Origin: Comamonas sp. 26
GTDB lineage: Bacteria > Pseudomonadota > Gammaproteobacteria > Burkholderiales > Burkholderiaceae_C
Direction: 5' to 3'
Length of the DNA stretch: 64,000 bases
Assembly: GCF_002754475.1 (NCBI RefSeq)
Contig: NZ_PEFL01000003.1
Location: 186,001 to 250,000, forward strand
This document shows positions 53,594-62,365 of the stretch, piece after piece (the first letter of the stretch is position 1; the number at the start of each line of letters is the position of its first letter). The notes beneath the pieces were generated by a model. That model saw only the letters and a list, made by a program, of their open reading frames with translations. It was not told the origin of the DNA and ran no database searches. A program made the position numbers and the translations under genes.

Positions 53594-54586
53594 TTAGCGG
53601 GTCGGCTGCTTCTTTGCTGATAGCAGCAGGTCATTCTCAGTAAAGGTGCCTTTCGCCATGCGCCCTTGTTTGTGAAGAAAGGTATTCAGTTTTAGGAAGG
53701 CGCGACCGAAGGCATTGAGCTGAAGCAACAGGCGATAGGTCCGGACCTCTCCATCCTTATCGATGGGGACAAGCTTTCCAGGGGGAGGCCTTTGCTCATA
53801 CCACTCAGCGAAGGTTTCTCCGTAGTAGGTCGTACCCGTCTCTGGGTCTGTACCCATGTAGCATTCCGCTTCCCAGCTCCCTTCCAAGGACTCTTTGTAA
53901 GCCTCAAGGTCGCTGCCATAGTCCGCCCAGGGAATGAAGTGCTGAAGCAAGTCTTCGATGGTGCTGCCTGCTGCATAGAAAAGCGGCCAACGCTGAGTCT
54001 TACCACCGCCGGTCATCGTCACCTGATAGCGTGGCAGCGATTTGTTGGCCCAATCATCGAACTCCATCACAACTACTTTACGTTGCTGGAGCAGCTTCAT
54101 CCAGGGAACGTCTAGACGCAATCGATTGAGTCGTTGGATGTAGGGTTCTGGTTGGACCATCTCAGCGAACTGAGGCGGAATAACACCCTCCATCAATCGT
54201 TGGCACGTTGGAATTGTTAATTTCCAGCCCTTGCCGGCACTAGCCAGGTTGTCCTTAGTGACCTGCTGCCAGTACATCTCCTTCTCATCTGGATGGTAGA
54301 AGAGCATGAGCACAGGCATTGTGTGATTCAGCCAGTACTCGACATGCTTTTGTTCGGGGCGAAAGATGAAGCTGGATGGACCAGCTTCTTCAAAAAAGCT
54401 TCGACCAGACTTGATTTGAAGTGCCAGAAGCTTTCCCGTGGGGTAGCTTCCGTCGGCATCAAATATTTCGACATGAGCGTCGATACCAAAGTCATGGACG
54501 AACTGCTCGCGAAAGAGCCATCCATAGCTAGCAAAGATTGTCGCAGCGTAGGTAACGCCAAACCGCTCTGTGAGTTGGATAGCCAT
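53594..54586 (-). CDS. DUF4365-domain protein
   Basis: 330 aa. Residues 5-140 match DUF4365: TERFGVTYAATIFASYGWLFREQFVHDFGIDAHVEIFD..GKLLALQIKSGRSFF. This domain has a PD-(D/E)XK-like core with D36, E40 and Q57-x-K59, and YWLNHTMPVLMLFYHPD as the next strand-helix unit. The C-terminal 190 residues are not recognised. DUF4365 proteins are frequent in defence islands. The gene stands alone; 193 bp separate it from the next gene upstream. Confidence 0.78.
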   Translation of the reverse strand: MAIQLTERFGVTYAATIFASYGWLFREQFVHDFGIDAHVEIFDADGSYPTGKLLALQIKSGRSFFEEAGPSSFIFRPEQKHVEYWLNHTMPVLMLFYHPDEKEMYWQQVTKDNLASAGKGWKLTIPTCQRLMEGVIPPQFAEMVQPEPYIQRLNRLRLDVPWMKLLQQRKVVVMEFDDWANKSLPRYQVTMTGGGKTQRWPLFYAAGSTIEDLLQHFIPWADYGSDLEAYKESLEGSWEAECYMGTDPETGTTYYGETFAEWYEQRPPPGKLVPIDKDGEVRTYRLLLQLNAFGRAFLKLNTFLHKQGRMAKGTFTENDLLLSAKKQPTR

Positions 54587-54702
54587 TTGATATCTGAACC
54601 TCTTCTATTGACGGTGGAGCAGCTGCGGCGGCCCCTCGCAAGGGTGATTTCCGCTTTGAGCCATTGACCTACCTTCTCAAGGGAGTCCTTGGCCGCACGA
54701 AC

Positions 54703-54734
54703 GGCATCACACCATCATTGGACGGCGTGATGCC
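54703..54734. repeat. hairpin GGCATCAC / GTGATGCC
   Basis: 8-bp arms at 54703-54710 and 54727-54734 with a 16-bp loop, between the DUF4365 gene and the end of the DUF6932 pair. It could be a weak terminator of the pair or an operator; there is no T tract. Confidence 0.4.
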
Positions 54735-54779
54735 TTCCAGAAGTCTCTTGAGCCGCGGATTCGCCGGTTGCGAAGCTTG

Positions 54780-55724
54780 TCAGTCCTCTATGCGCTCAAC
54801 CATACCTACAAGGGTATGGCTGACTTTTGGAGCTCTTGCAGGGCGAGTGACGGTTCTCGTCTTAATAAGAACCCTCCATCGTTCACCTATGGTATTGCCG
54901 GCGGCCAGAAGTGCCTCCAAGTCCCGCCGTGCGAACTCACGAGCGACCGCGCCGACGAGAGGCGGTTCACCTTCGACAAGTCTCAGCTCAAATCGTCGGG
55001 CTGCAGGAAGTATGAAGATGCGGCCAGTGAGCTCTGTTGCCTCGCTATCCACAATGCTGGCCGCTCCGGCGCGCTCTCTTCCTCGGCGGACTGCATCCAG
55101 GTTGAGCTCAACCTCACGCTCTTCCTCGACAACGCGGACCACGGCCCTCTTGTCGTCGAGCACTTCGAAGAACTGGCCTAAAGAGTTCAGAAAGCGTGGG
55201 TCCATGCGCTCCAGCGCTTGCTCGAACTCATCACCTTCCTGTGCCGCAGCGGCCGACACTGTGTCCACAACGTGGTCAACTACCACTTTCAACTGAGTAT
55301 CAGCAAATGCGTCTGTCTGAGCAGCTTCCTCAAGGAGCAAACCAACAGAACCTCTGACAACGTTCGTGACGATGAGGTCAGAGTTGGCTTGCATGGCAAC
55401 GGGCCCACGGCGCCCAATGTCGCCAACTTCTTCGAGTGCGAACTGCTTAGTCACCATCTCCTGGAATAGCGTCACGGTCCTTGCTGCGAACGTGGCGTCG
55501 ATGCCATGCGAGCCAATCACAGGGCCACCCGAGAAAAAAAGACCTACTGCGGCCCTATGGGTGGCTACAGCTACTACCTCATCGACCTTTGCCTGCAAAG
55601 CATCCCGTCTCTGAGACAGTTGCAGGAATCCGATGGGGTCGGCCTCCGGGGTACGTTCTTCCAGCAGGGAATTGATAGACCCTAGGTCTGCGCGCAACGC
55701 TTGAAGTTCAAGCCGCTTGAGCAT
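54780..55724 (-). CDS. uncharacterised partner of the DUF6932 gene
   Basis: 314 aa. It begins with a predicted coiled coil (MLKRLELQALRADLGSINSLLEERTPEADPIGFLQLSQRRDALQAKVDEV). A conserved-looking FFSGGPVIGSHGIDATFAARTVTLFQEMVTK segment and a long mixed alpha/beta part follow. No family recognised. Its start overlaps the end of the DUF6932 gene by 17 bp, so the two are co-translated and the products probably interact. Plus-strand frames on the opposite side of this gene are shadows. Confidence 0.72.
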   Translation of the reverse strand: MLKRLELQALRADLGSINSLLEERTPEADPIGFLQLSQRRDALQAKVDEVVAVATHRAAVGLFFSGGPVIGSHGIDATFAARTVTLFQEMVTKQFALEEVGDIGRRGPVAMQANSDLIVTNVVRGSVGLLLEEAAQTDAFADTQLKVVVDHVVDTVSAAAAQEGDEFEQALERMDPRFLNSLGQFFEVLDDKRAVVRVVEEEREVELNLDAVRRGRERAGAASIVDSEATELTGRIFILPAARRFELRLVEGEPPLVGAVAREFARRDLEALLAAGNTIGERWRVLIKTRTVTRPARAPKVSHTLVGMVERIED

Positions 55725-56283
55725 CCTGTGCCTCCAATTGTTCTAGTATCACCAGTGCTTGTGCGTCATCGCTGAGCAGAGGCATTGTGACCAGCCCCTT
55801 CCACATGAACGTATCCCGTTGATGTGAGAACAGGCCGTACCAGTACATGGTGTCCTGCACGACATATCGTGCATCCTTTGCCAAGTCTACGAAGTACGCA
55901 TCGCAAGAGTACGCCTCTTTCACTGCTGCTGTATCAAATAGCGCAATGTGCTCACCCAGAAAAGCGGCGGCTTCTTGAGCAGGAACCGGAAGATGTGAAA
56001 AAGTGACCAAGTCGATGTCGCTTGGAGGCCTGCTACGAGTGCGCTCGCAATCCTCCAAAAAGCTGCCGTCGATGATTTGAAAACCAGTCACGATAGCAAT
56101 AGACCGCAGGGCCTGCCGGAAATCCAATAGCCCTCGCAAGATGCGTCTTCGCTCCGGCGAATAGCCGAACTGGACAACCATCTCGCTCATGGACGCCTTA
56201 TAGGGAGACGCCTTCTGACGCTCGTCAGGGCCATCCCCAAGGAAAGGGGGCAGCACTCCAGACGCGTTGAACGATGGCAACAC
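55708..56283 (-). CDS. DUF6932-like nucleotidyltransferase-fold protein
   Basis: 191 aa from a GTG at 56283 that has GGAG 6 nt upstream; the frame reaches 56370. LPSFNASGVLPPFLGD, SPYKASMSEMVVQFGYSPERRRILRGLLDFRQALRSIAIVTGFQIIDGSFLE and RPPSDIDLVTF follow the DUF6932 pattern, in which GSF...DID resembles the metal-binding core of nucleotidyltransferases. Such proteins may act like the NTase of a two-gene toxin-antitoxin or phage-defence pair with the overlapping downstream gene. Confidence 0.75.
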   Translation of the reverse strand: MLPSFNASGVLPPFLGDGPDERQKASPYKASMSEMVVQFGYSPERRRILRGLLDFRQALRSIAIVTGFQIIDGSFLEDCERTRSRPPSDIDLVTFSHLPVPAQEAAAFLGEHIALFDTAAVKEAYSCDAYFVDLAKDARYVVQDTMYWYGLFSHQRDTFMWKGLVTMPLLSDDAQALVILEQLEAQDAQAA

Positions 56284-56328
56284 GTGTCTCTCCGTTCTCG
56301 TTTTGTTGGGCCGAGCCCAATGATGCCA

Positions 56329-56337
56329 TGTAAACAA
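56329..56337. repeat. TGTAAACAA motif beside the recombinase operon
   Basis: CCATGTAAACAA at 56326-56337 is identical over 12 bases to 23294-23305 at the left end of the island. It lies about 200 bp beyond the last recombinase-operon gene. Confidence 0.45.
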
Positions 56338-56532
56338 ATGATTCAGATGTCGTGCTCGAGCCCTAGCCATTCAGGGGTGCCGCATCGAATGGGAATGCGT
56401 CGGAGTTGCCAGTGCCTTAAGCATGGCCTGGACCTTGTGTATGGAAACCCAAAACCACCCTCGCAAACCCGTCCTGCGCGAGCTGACCAGCTCAGTACCG
56501 CTTTCTAGGTCGTAAAGGATGGCGTAGGCCAA

Positions 56533-56943
56533 CTACTTCCTGCTAATGGGAGGCAATGGCTGATTGAGAAAGTTGGCATCCAACCCACGCGTATTCGCGT
56601 TGTATGCCCACCGGACGAACTGTTCAAGCAGCCTCGTGTTCTCAAGCTCAAGCCGCTTATTTTCGGCCTCTAGTCTGTCCGCTCTTTGCCATGCGAGCTC
56701 CAATTCAGGGCTGGAGGCCACCTTTGGACTGCGAGGCTTCTCTGAAGAAAGTGTCTTTTTACGCAGAGTGAAGGCATCCCGAATACGAACGTGTTTGTGC
56801 AACGCCTGGCGCGTGTAACGAACGAAGAGATGCTTCTCAATCGAATCAATGAGGGCATCCCACGTCAAACCGCCTGACCAACCGTCCAATATGCCGACAA
56901 TCCTTGCGATGTCCTCATCATCAAGATTCTTTGCTCGGCTCAT
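56533..56943 (-). CDS. ginD: small basic DNA-binding/coiled-coil protein of the recombinase operon (GinD-like)
   Basis: 136 aa. The N-terminal part (DEDIARIVGILDGWSGGLTWDALIDSIEKHLFVRYTRQALHKHVRIRDAFTLRK) reads as a helix-turn-helix. Residues 75-110 (ELELAWQRADRLEAENKRLELENTRLLEQFVRWAYNAN) form a coiled coil. TnpC of Tn554 and GinD of GInt islands are small proteins in the same position. It starts inside the stop of the upstream recombinase gene (4-bp overlap) and is the last gene of the operon. Confidence 0.75.
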   Translation of the reverse strand: MSRAKNLDDEDIARIVGILDGWSGGLTWDALIDSIEKHLFVRYTRQALHKHVRIRDAFTLRKKTLSSEKPRSPKVASSPELELAWQRADRLEAENKRLELENTRLLEQFVRWAYNANTRGLDANFLNQPLPPISRK

Positions 56944-58685
56944 TCAGTAGCTCCTTCTTCAACAACAATCCATTTCAGCAAGCGGTGCTCGTCGGACTTT
57001 TTTTCAAGGGCTGCGCGGGCTTTCACTGCATGCTGAAGTCGAGATGCTTGCTCAACGTGCGTGAGGCGAATAAGGGCACCCTCCGGAACCCGCGGGTTGT
57101 CCAAGATGGCGATAAGCTCTGACAGGCGAGAGTGGGTCAACGTCTGGTGCTGAACCCAGCGCGACGCACCATACTCCCCGTCGGCATCAGCTTCTTTCGC
57201 AGCTTCCAGCAGACTCGCTGTTTCCTCATGCGCTGCCCTTGCGTTGGCTTCGCCGACCTTGTCCCCCTTGATACACACCTGCTCGTTGCAGTTGTTGCAA
57301 TCCTGATGGAGTGGACATGGGGACATGACGAAGTCGTGGACACAAATACCGAAATCCGTTGTGTGAGCCGCCTTAATTCCTAGCTTCTTGAACTCTGACC
57401 TCGGAACGAGGCTGATGCGAACCTGAGGGACCAAATCGGTCGATGAGCTTTCCTCAACTTCTCTCTTAAGCTCAACAATACGGGCCTGGACGTCACGGTC
57501 GGAGACATGGTTGTATGCCTCGTTTTGGCGAATGTCTTTACGACCGGACCACTTCGCAATGTCCAACTCACTCAAGCCTCCAGCTTGAGCGAGTGTGTTC
57601 AAGTAGTGCCGGAACTGGTGCGTCCGAATACCCTTGCACCACTGCCCTGGTGACGTCCGACTAACAGGCTCAGCGAAAAGGACTTCTCCTAGTTCCTCCA
57701 TGAACAAGTCTTTCCCTCGTAGGTGCTCTAGGTGCGAAGGCAGGTACATCGCGCTCGGATTGTCCTCGTACCAACGAGCCACCTGCCGGGCTTCGGAGGA
57801 AGTGCCCTGCAACCTTCTAATCGCCTCCTGAACCACTGAACTCATTGATGGCACAACCCATTTGACCATCGGGTCTGCACCTTTCGATGGCCAGAAACGT
57901 AGCCCATACGCTTCAGGCGCTTCCTGCCGGGAGCTATGCACCTCACATCCTGTCTGGAGCCTCAGCACTTCATTCACGCGGTCCGGGGCCGAGCACATGA
58001 TTGCGGCCACAGATGCCACAACAACGTCCGGGGTTTCAGATGCAGCACGGAATGCTCGAGCCAGCGCGTCAAGAGCGAAGGGGGAAGGGAGCATTTCCTG
58101 CCGGCGAGCTTCAAACTCTTCACCAACTCGCCCAGCCGTCTGCACCGGGCGCTCAATCGGGTTTACCCAACGCAATGGGACAGAAGCCAACCGGTTGTTG
58201 TCTATGAATGACGCCAACATTTCTAGCTGCTGCCCAGTCCGATAAGCAGTGTCCTTACCGTAATGAACAGTTATGAGCTGAGCTGCGCGATTGAGCACCT
58301 GGCCATGAACGAGAGTGACGTCATTCGAACCATATTCAGCCAATGCAGCACCTAAGGCCCGGGTTGCAGCAAGCCGAGAACCTATGGATTTTGTTGGACA
58401 AAAGGCATGTTGATAGCGGAAGTAGGACTTTGCGAAAGCGGCATAGGGCTCAGCCATAGGTGTCGGCTCGCTGTCATCGGCAGACTCCCACGTGCTGAAG
58501 ACTGCACGCAGTGCCCCATTTTTGCCTTTGAGCTTTATGTGGTTCGTCACATCCCACTTCATCTCGTCGAACGGGAGGTCAGCCCCTAAAGCTGTCAATT
58601 CGTCACGACACATGGCAACGAACGCCACCAGATTTTTCTCAGCACTGAGTTCGCGACGTGGCTTGAATAGAACCAAGTTAGACAT
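56940..58685 (-). CDS. ginC: large tyrosine recombinase (GinC-like)
   Basis: 581 aa. Catalytic region: an early arginine in APDRVNEVLRLQTG, then IRTHQFRHYLNTLAQAGGLSELDIAKWSGRKDIRQNEAYNHVSD with the H-x-x-R pair, the W and the nucleophile Y. After it comes a cysteine cluster (CVHDFVMSPCPLHQDCNNCNEQVC), a likely zinc site seen also in TnpB-type recombinases. It overlaps ginB by 8 bp and ginD by 4 bp. Confidence 0.86.
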   Translation of the reverse strand: MSNLVLFKPRRELSAEKNLVAFVAMCRDELTALGADLPFDEMKWDVTNHIKLKGKNGALRAVFSTWESADDSEPTPMAEPYAAFAKSYFRYQHAFCPTKSIGSRLAATRALGAALAEYGSNDVTLVHGQVLNRAAQLITVHYGKDTAYRTGQQLEMLASFIDNNRLASVPLRWVNPIERPVQTAGRVGEEFEARRQEMLPSPFALDALARAFRAASETPDVVVASVAAIMCSAPDRVNEVLRLQTGCEVHSSRQEAPEAYGLRFWPSKGADPMVKWVVPSMSSVVQEAIRRLQGTSSEARQVARWYEDNPSAMYLPSHLEHLRGKDLFMEELGEVLFAEPVSRTSPGQWCKGIRTHQFRHYLNTLAQAGGLSELDIAKWSGRKDIRQNEAYNHVSDRDVQARIVELKREVEESSSTDLVPQVRISLVPRSEFKKLGIKAAHTTDFGICVHDFVMSPCPLHQDCNNCNEQVCIKGDKVGEANARAAHEETASLLEAAKEADADGEYGASRWVQHQTLTHSRLSELIAILDNPRVPEGALIRLTHVEQASRLQHAVKARAALEKKSDEHRLLKWIVVEEGATE

Positions 58686-60252
58686 CCTTGGTCTCCTCGC
58701 TGGCTTCTACAGGGAGCAACTTTGTCTCTTCACTTGCCTTAACAGCGGGATTTTTTTTCTCCTCGCAAAGCCGAATCACTGCGGCAACGGCAAAGATAGT
58801 CCGGTCATTGATAGACGCAATTCGCTTGTCTGTGGTTTGAAGCTGCCTGTCACGGTTTTCAAGAAGGTGTGCCAAGACGCCTTCGTGTGGCCCATCAACC
58901 CATGCTTCGAAGCTTGAGCACGTGTAGCAAGCAATGGGAGCATTGAAACCACAGAAACCGTGTTTCCCACAGTCCCCCATAGGTGCACCGCTGCGGTCGA
59001 CACGCAAGTCGATAATGCGATTTGAGGTGTCAACGCCCAACCCATCCACCAATTTCCCAGCAAACGCCTGGGCCAAAGGCGCAATTCCCATTGCAATTAC
59101 TCGGTCGATTCGGTCGATGATTGCTGGAGAGCTGGCTGTATACACCTGAACATTCTGGGTATCACTGTGGTCAAGGAGGGCTGCGATTTCGAGCTCGCTG
59201 TAGCCTTCCTCTGCCGCCCGCGTCCCTGTCGTTCTTCGGAAGCGTGTTGGAGTAATGCTCATCACCTCTCCCGTACGCTCTGAGACGACCGACAGCCCCT
59301 CAAGCACGGTGGTGATAGTCTTTCCAATATCCAGCGCAGTCCGGTGAAATTCGAATCCGTTAGTACCACCCGCCGAGCGCTTTGTCGGAAACAAAGGTGC
59401 CTGCATCGGGTCCACCAAACGGCCCTCAAATTGCTTGCATACACCTTCAGCATAAGCTACAAGAATTTCGCCAAACTGCTCAAGGAGAGAGCGCTCTTTC
59501 AGTTCTGCACGGGCGTTCTTAGTGCGTTTCTTGGCGCGAGGCATGTGTATCGAGTACTTAAGTACCCCCTCAGCATTTCTCTTAACCCGTACATCGCAGA
59601 CCTTTAGGGCTGCGTATTGCTGATTTCGCTGACCCAGCAAAATGTACAACCAAGCCAAGACGTAGTCTTCTTCAGACACTGACCCGCAGGCATAGGCTTG
59701 GTTCAACGCGGCGTGAAGGCCCTCCATCTCGTTGGTTGTGAATGGACCATCTATGGGGTCCCAGGTCAGCACAGCTATACCTTTTCGATTTCCCTTAAGT
59801 CGCAGCTGCTTCAGCAGTAAATCCACGCCCTCATCAACACCGGGATAACCCAGCTGAATCCATTTCCTCAGAAATCCGGCGAGAGTTCCGAGATACCAAC
59901 CTGTCGACTCGTCAAGGCCCGCACGGTAATTGAGTAGGCTCACATCACTGATACTTGAGAGCTGACTCGGCGTCATACGAATGAAGTGCTGGAATCGCTG
60001 AAAAAGATTCCTCATATGAGCGGATGAATTGTTCTCGGCGTACCAAGACAGCACTCTTTTCGCACTCTCACGTAACTCATCTGAAATGTTCGTCAGCTGA
60101 CTAAAGTTCAGACTCACGTCTGTCACGTCATCACGAAATGCCCAGATATCAGCACTGGCGTCAAACTCAATACCAGACTTGGTGCGCACCGGTCCTAGCG
60201 TACTCAAAGGACGGGCGGGGAGATTCTCAGTGGTAGGCAAGTCTTTTTTCAT
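58678..60252 (-). CDS. ginB: large tyrosine recombinase (GinB-like)
   Basis: 524 aa. The catalytic part shows LLGQRNQQYAALKVCDVR (first Arg), ITPTRFRRTTGTRAAEEGYSELEIAALLDHSDTQNVQVYTASSP (second Arg, His and Tyr; the usual histidine before the second Arg is threonine). A cysteine-rich stretch follows (CGKHGFCGFNAPIACYTCSSFEAWVDGPHEGV), like that of its neighbour. The tail has a repeated PVEASEETK sequence. It starts at the base where ginA stops. Confidence 0.86.
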   Translation of the reverse strand: MKKDLPTTENLPARPLSTLGPVRTKSGIEFDASADIWAFRDDVTDVSLNFSQLTNISDELRESAKRVLSWYAENNSSAHMRNLFQRFQHFIRMTPSQLSSISDVSLLNYRAGLDESTGWYLGTLAGFLRKWIQLGYPGVDEGVDLLLKQLRLKGNRKGIAVLTWDPIDGPFTTNEMEGLHAALNQAYACGSVSEEDYVLAWLYILLGQRNQQYAALKVCDVRVKRNAEGVLKYSIHMPRAKKRTKNARAELKERSLLEQFGEILVAYAEGVCKQFEGRLVDPMQAPLFPTKRSAGGTNGFEFHRTALDIGKTITTVLEGLSVVSERTGEVMSITPTRFRRTTGTRAAEEGYSELEIAALLDHSDTQNVQVYTASSPAIIDRIDRVIAMGIAPLAQAFAGKLVDGLGVDTSNRIIDLRVDRSGAPMGDCGKHGFCGFNAPIACYTCSSFEAWVDGPHEGVLAHLLENRDRQLQTTDKRIASINDRTIFAVAAVIRLCEEKKNPAVKASEETKLLPVEASEETKDV

Positions 60253-61553
60253 CAGTTTTTCTTATCTGTGGGCTTGAACGATTTGGCTTGCAGCGCTAGT
60301 GAGGCTTCATTGCTCTTTCGTTCGATATGCCTCTTCGTATAGTGACCGGCCATCCTCGATTGAGGGGACCAACCCATCGCCTGGCGCCGCATCCTTTCCT
60401 CATCCTCTGATGACACACCCTTTGTGTCCATTAGCTCGGAGAAATCGTCGTTCCAGGTGTGACGCAGCACATGAGGCGAAAGGTCATTAGTTAGTCCAGG
60501 CACCTTCGTCCGTAGCTCTCTGAAAAGCTTGTTGAGGGCCGGCTTTGACAGTGCTGCACCTGTACCGTTGGCCACAAAAAGGTAAGGATGGCGTCGCGCG
60601 CCCTTGATGCTCGAACGCGAACCCTTTTTATCCTTGCTCTTCCCAATGATGTAATCACGCGTAAGGTCCATTAACCCAGGACTAAGGGCTAAGAGCCTGC
60701 TTCTTGTCTTAACCAGTGGAGCGTTCCCGCGCTCATCCTCCGGGTTATCTGGTCGGCGGGTGATGACAACTTCTCCTTTGCGGAGATTGACGTCATCGAC
60801 ATAGACCCCCAGAAGTTCACCATTCCGAATACCAAGCAGAAGCAGCCACATGAAAATGAGCTGATTCCTAAGGCGAACATGCCTGCCCTTCCAAGGGTTT
60901 TCTGGGCTATCAGGGTTTATGACCTCTAGTATTCGGGCGCGCACCTCAGCACTGACACCTTGTCGGCCACCGGCGTCATGGTCGCGACCAGGGATGCGTG
61001 CATTCAGTTGGCCTACCACAGTCTCAGTCGCTACATTCAAAGCACGGAAGTGCTCGTGACCAACATCAAGCTTCAAGCGTCTGCCTGCGCTTAGCCATTC
61101 AATGTACTTGCGGATATATATGAGTCGAGTGGCCTTCGTTTCAGACTCGACTCGCTTTGAAGCTCTAGCTGAGGTGCGCATACGCGCTCTTTCAAGCGAA
61201 ACAACACGAGACGCTGCCTGCGACTTTTTTTTGTTTCCTAGGAGTGCGTCAAGCTCTTCTTGCTTCAGCCCTGCCAAATTCACAAGCTCATCTACTTCAC
61301 TCAACGAGAGAAGCTTTCCTTGCTCTAGGCGCTGATTCAGGTCGATACCCAAGTAACGAAAAACCTGCAGGCCGACCATCACGGCTCTAGCCGCATGCGC
61401 AATCGTGTTGGTCGCCAAACTGGTAGAGCGCAGCGCCGTCAGGATGAACAGCGTCACATCCCAGACTGGCACTCCAGTTTCTTCGCTTAGTAGCAGCGGA
61501 AGCCGCTCACCAGACTCCAAACGTATCGTTCTGACTTGATAGCCTACTGACAT
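60252..61553 (-). CDS. ginA: tyrosine recombinase (GinA-like), first gene of the operon
   Basis: 433 aa. An N-terminal core-binding domain (about 100-190) precedes the catalytic domain with LLLGIRNGELLGVYVDDV (first Arg), LSPHVLRHTWNDDFSEL (H-x-x-R) and MGWSPQSRMAGHYTKRHIER (His and nucleophile Tyr). All catalytic residues are present. The start codon lies within a copy of the ATGTTTACAT motif (61552-61561), so binding there could control the operon. The gene faces ssb, with 127 bp between them. Confidence 0.88.
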   Translation of the reverse strand: MSVGYQVRTIRLESGERLPLLLSEETGVPVWDVTLFILTALRSTSLATNTIAHAARAVMVGLQVFRYLGIDLNQRLEQGKLLSLSEVDELVNLAGLKQEELDALLGNKKKSQAASRVVSLERARMRTSARASKRVESETKATRLIYIRKYIEWLSAGRRLKLDVGHEHFRALNVATETVVGQLNARIPGRDHDAGGRQGVSAEVRARILEVINPDSPENPWKGRHVRLRNQLIFMWLLLLGIRNGELLGVYVDDVNLRKGEVVITRRPDNPEDERGNAPLVKTRSRLLALSPGLMDLTRDYIIGKSKDKKGSRSSIKGARRHPYLFVANGTGAALSKPALNKLFRELRTKVPGLTNDLSPHVLRHTWNDDFSELMDTKGVSSEDEERMRRQAMGWSPQSRMAGHYTKRHIERKSNEASLALQAKSFKPTDKKN

Positions 61554-61663
61554 GTTTACATTTCCTCAAAGGTAGTCGATAAGTACACACTATCGGCCTT
61601 CGAAAAAAATGTTAACAAAGAAAAAGGCCCGTAGATTCGTCATCTCGGGCCTCTTGTTTACAA
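61552..61663. repeat. right-end motif cluster (candidate island end, attR side)
   Basis: ATGTTTACAT at 61552-61561 and TTGTTTACAA at 61654-61663. Between them lie an inverted repeat CGATA-N9-TATCG (61577-61595) and TCGGCCTTC (61593-61601), the reverse complement of GAAGGCCGA at 23263-23271 in the left end. These are candidate recombinase-binding sites; the exact crossover is not determined. Confidence 0.5.
61616..61652 (-). terminator. rho-independent terminator of ssb
   Basis: On the minus strand AGGCCCG and CGGGCCT pair around an internal arm, followed by a run of T. It starts about 29 bp after the ssb stop. Confidence 0.82.
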
Positions 61664-61680
61664 ATCAGGAAAGGTAGGCT

Positions 61681-62244
61681 CTAGAACGGGATATCGTCAT
61701 CCATGTCGTCAAAACCCGACGCTGCGCGCTGGGGAGGAGGGGCCATGGGAGCGGGCGCTGAGCGCTGCTGCATGGGTGCCGGTGCGGGGCGTTGCTGCTG
61801 CATGGGAGCTGGGGCAGGGGCCGCGCGACGTGGAGCTTCGTAGCTGCTTTCGCCATAGCCGTCGTCATTGCCGTAGCCGCCTTGACCTTGTGGCTGACCA
61901 CCGCCTTGGCGGCTGCTCAGCATTTGCATGGTGTCAGCGCGGATTTCTGTGGCATAGCGCTCTTGGCCAGTGGCCTGATCGGTCCACTTGCGGGTACGCA
62001 GGCTGCCTTCTACATAGACTTGGCTGCCCTTGCGCAGGTATTGACCGGCGATTTCAGCCAGGCGGCCATTGAAGGTCACGCGGTGCCATTCTGTGGCTTC
62101 GCGGTTTTCGCCGGTGTTCTTGTCGCGCCAGCGGTCTGTCGTGGCGATGGTAACGTTGGCCACTTGGTCGCCGCTGGGAAAGCTGCGCATTTCAGGATCG
62201 CGACCCAGATTACCTACGATGATGACTTTATTGACGGATGCCAT
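61681..62244 (-). CDS. ssb: single-stranded DNA-binding protein
   Basis: 187 aa. The OB-fold N-terminus [46 protein letters not shown]...[37 protein letters not shown] is a textbook bacterial SSB. A Gly/Gln/Pro-rich linker follows and the tail is DDMDDDIPF, the docking peptide for repair proteins. This is the chromosomal ssb, next to the MFS and uvrA genes as usual in Burkholderiales. Confidence 0.98.
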   Translation of the reverse strand: MASVNKVIIVGNLGRDPEMRSFPSGDQVANVTIATTDRWRDKNTGENREATEWHRVTFNGRLAEIAGQYLRKGSQVYVEGSLRTRKWTDQATGQERYATEIRADTMQMLSSRQGGGQPQGQGGYGNDDGYGESSYEAPRRAAPAPAPMQQQRPAPAPMQQRSAPAPMAPPPQRAASGFDDMDDDIPF

Positions 62245-62365
62245 AAATTTGCCTTTTCAAAAAGTGGCTCGGGCGATTGATGATGAGTCCCGAGCCAATG
62301 GAGTGCGCATTTTGCCCCAAGCGGGGTATGCCGAGCACGGGATTACCCTATGCCCGTCACGCCTG

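Noticed and set aside
54664..55296. Plus-strand frames of 137-210 codons opposite the DUF6932 partner gene
   Set aside because: Ser/Arg-rich translation typical of a shadow frame; the minus-strand gene has sensible composition and is coupled to its neighbour.
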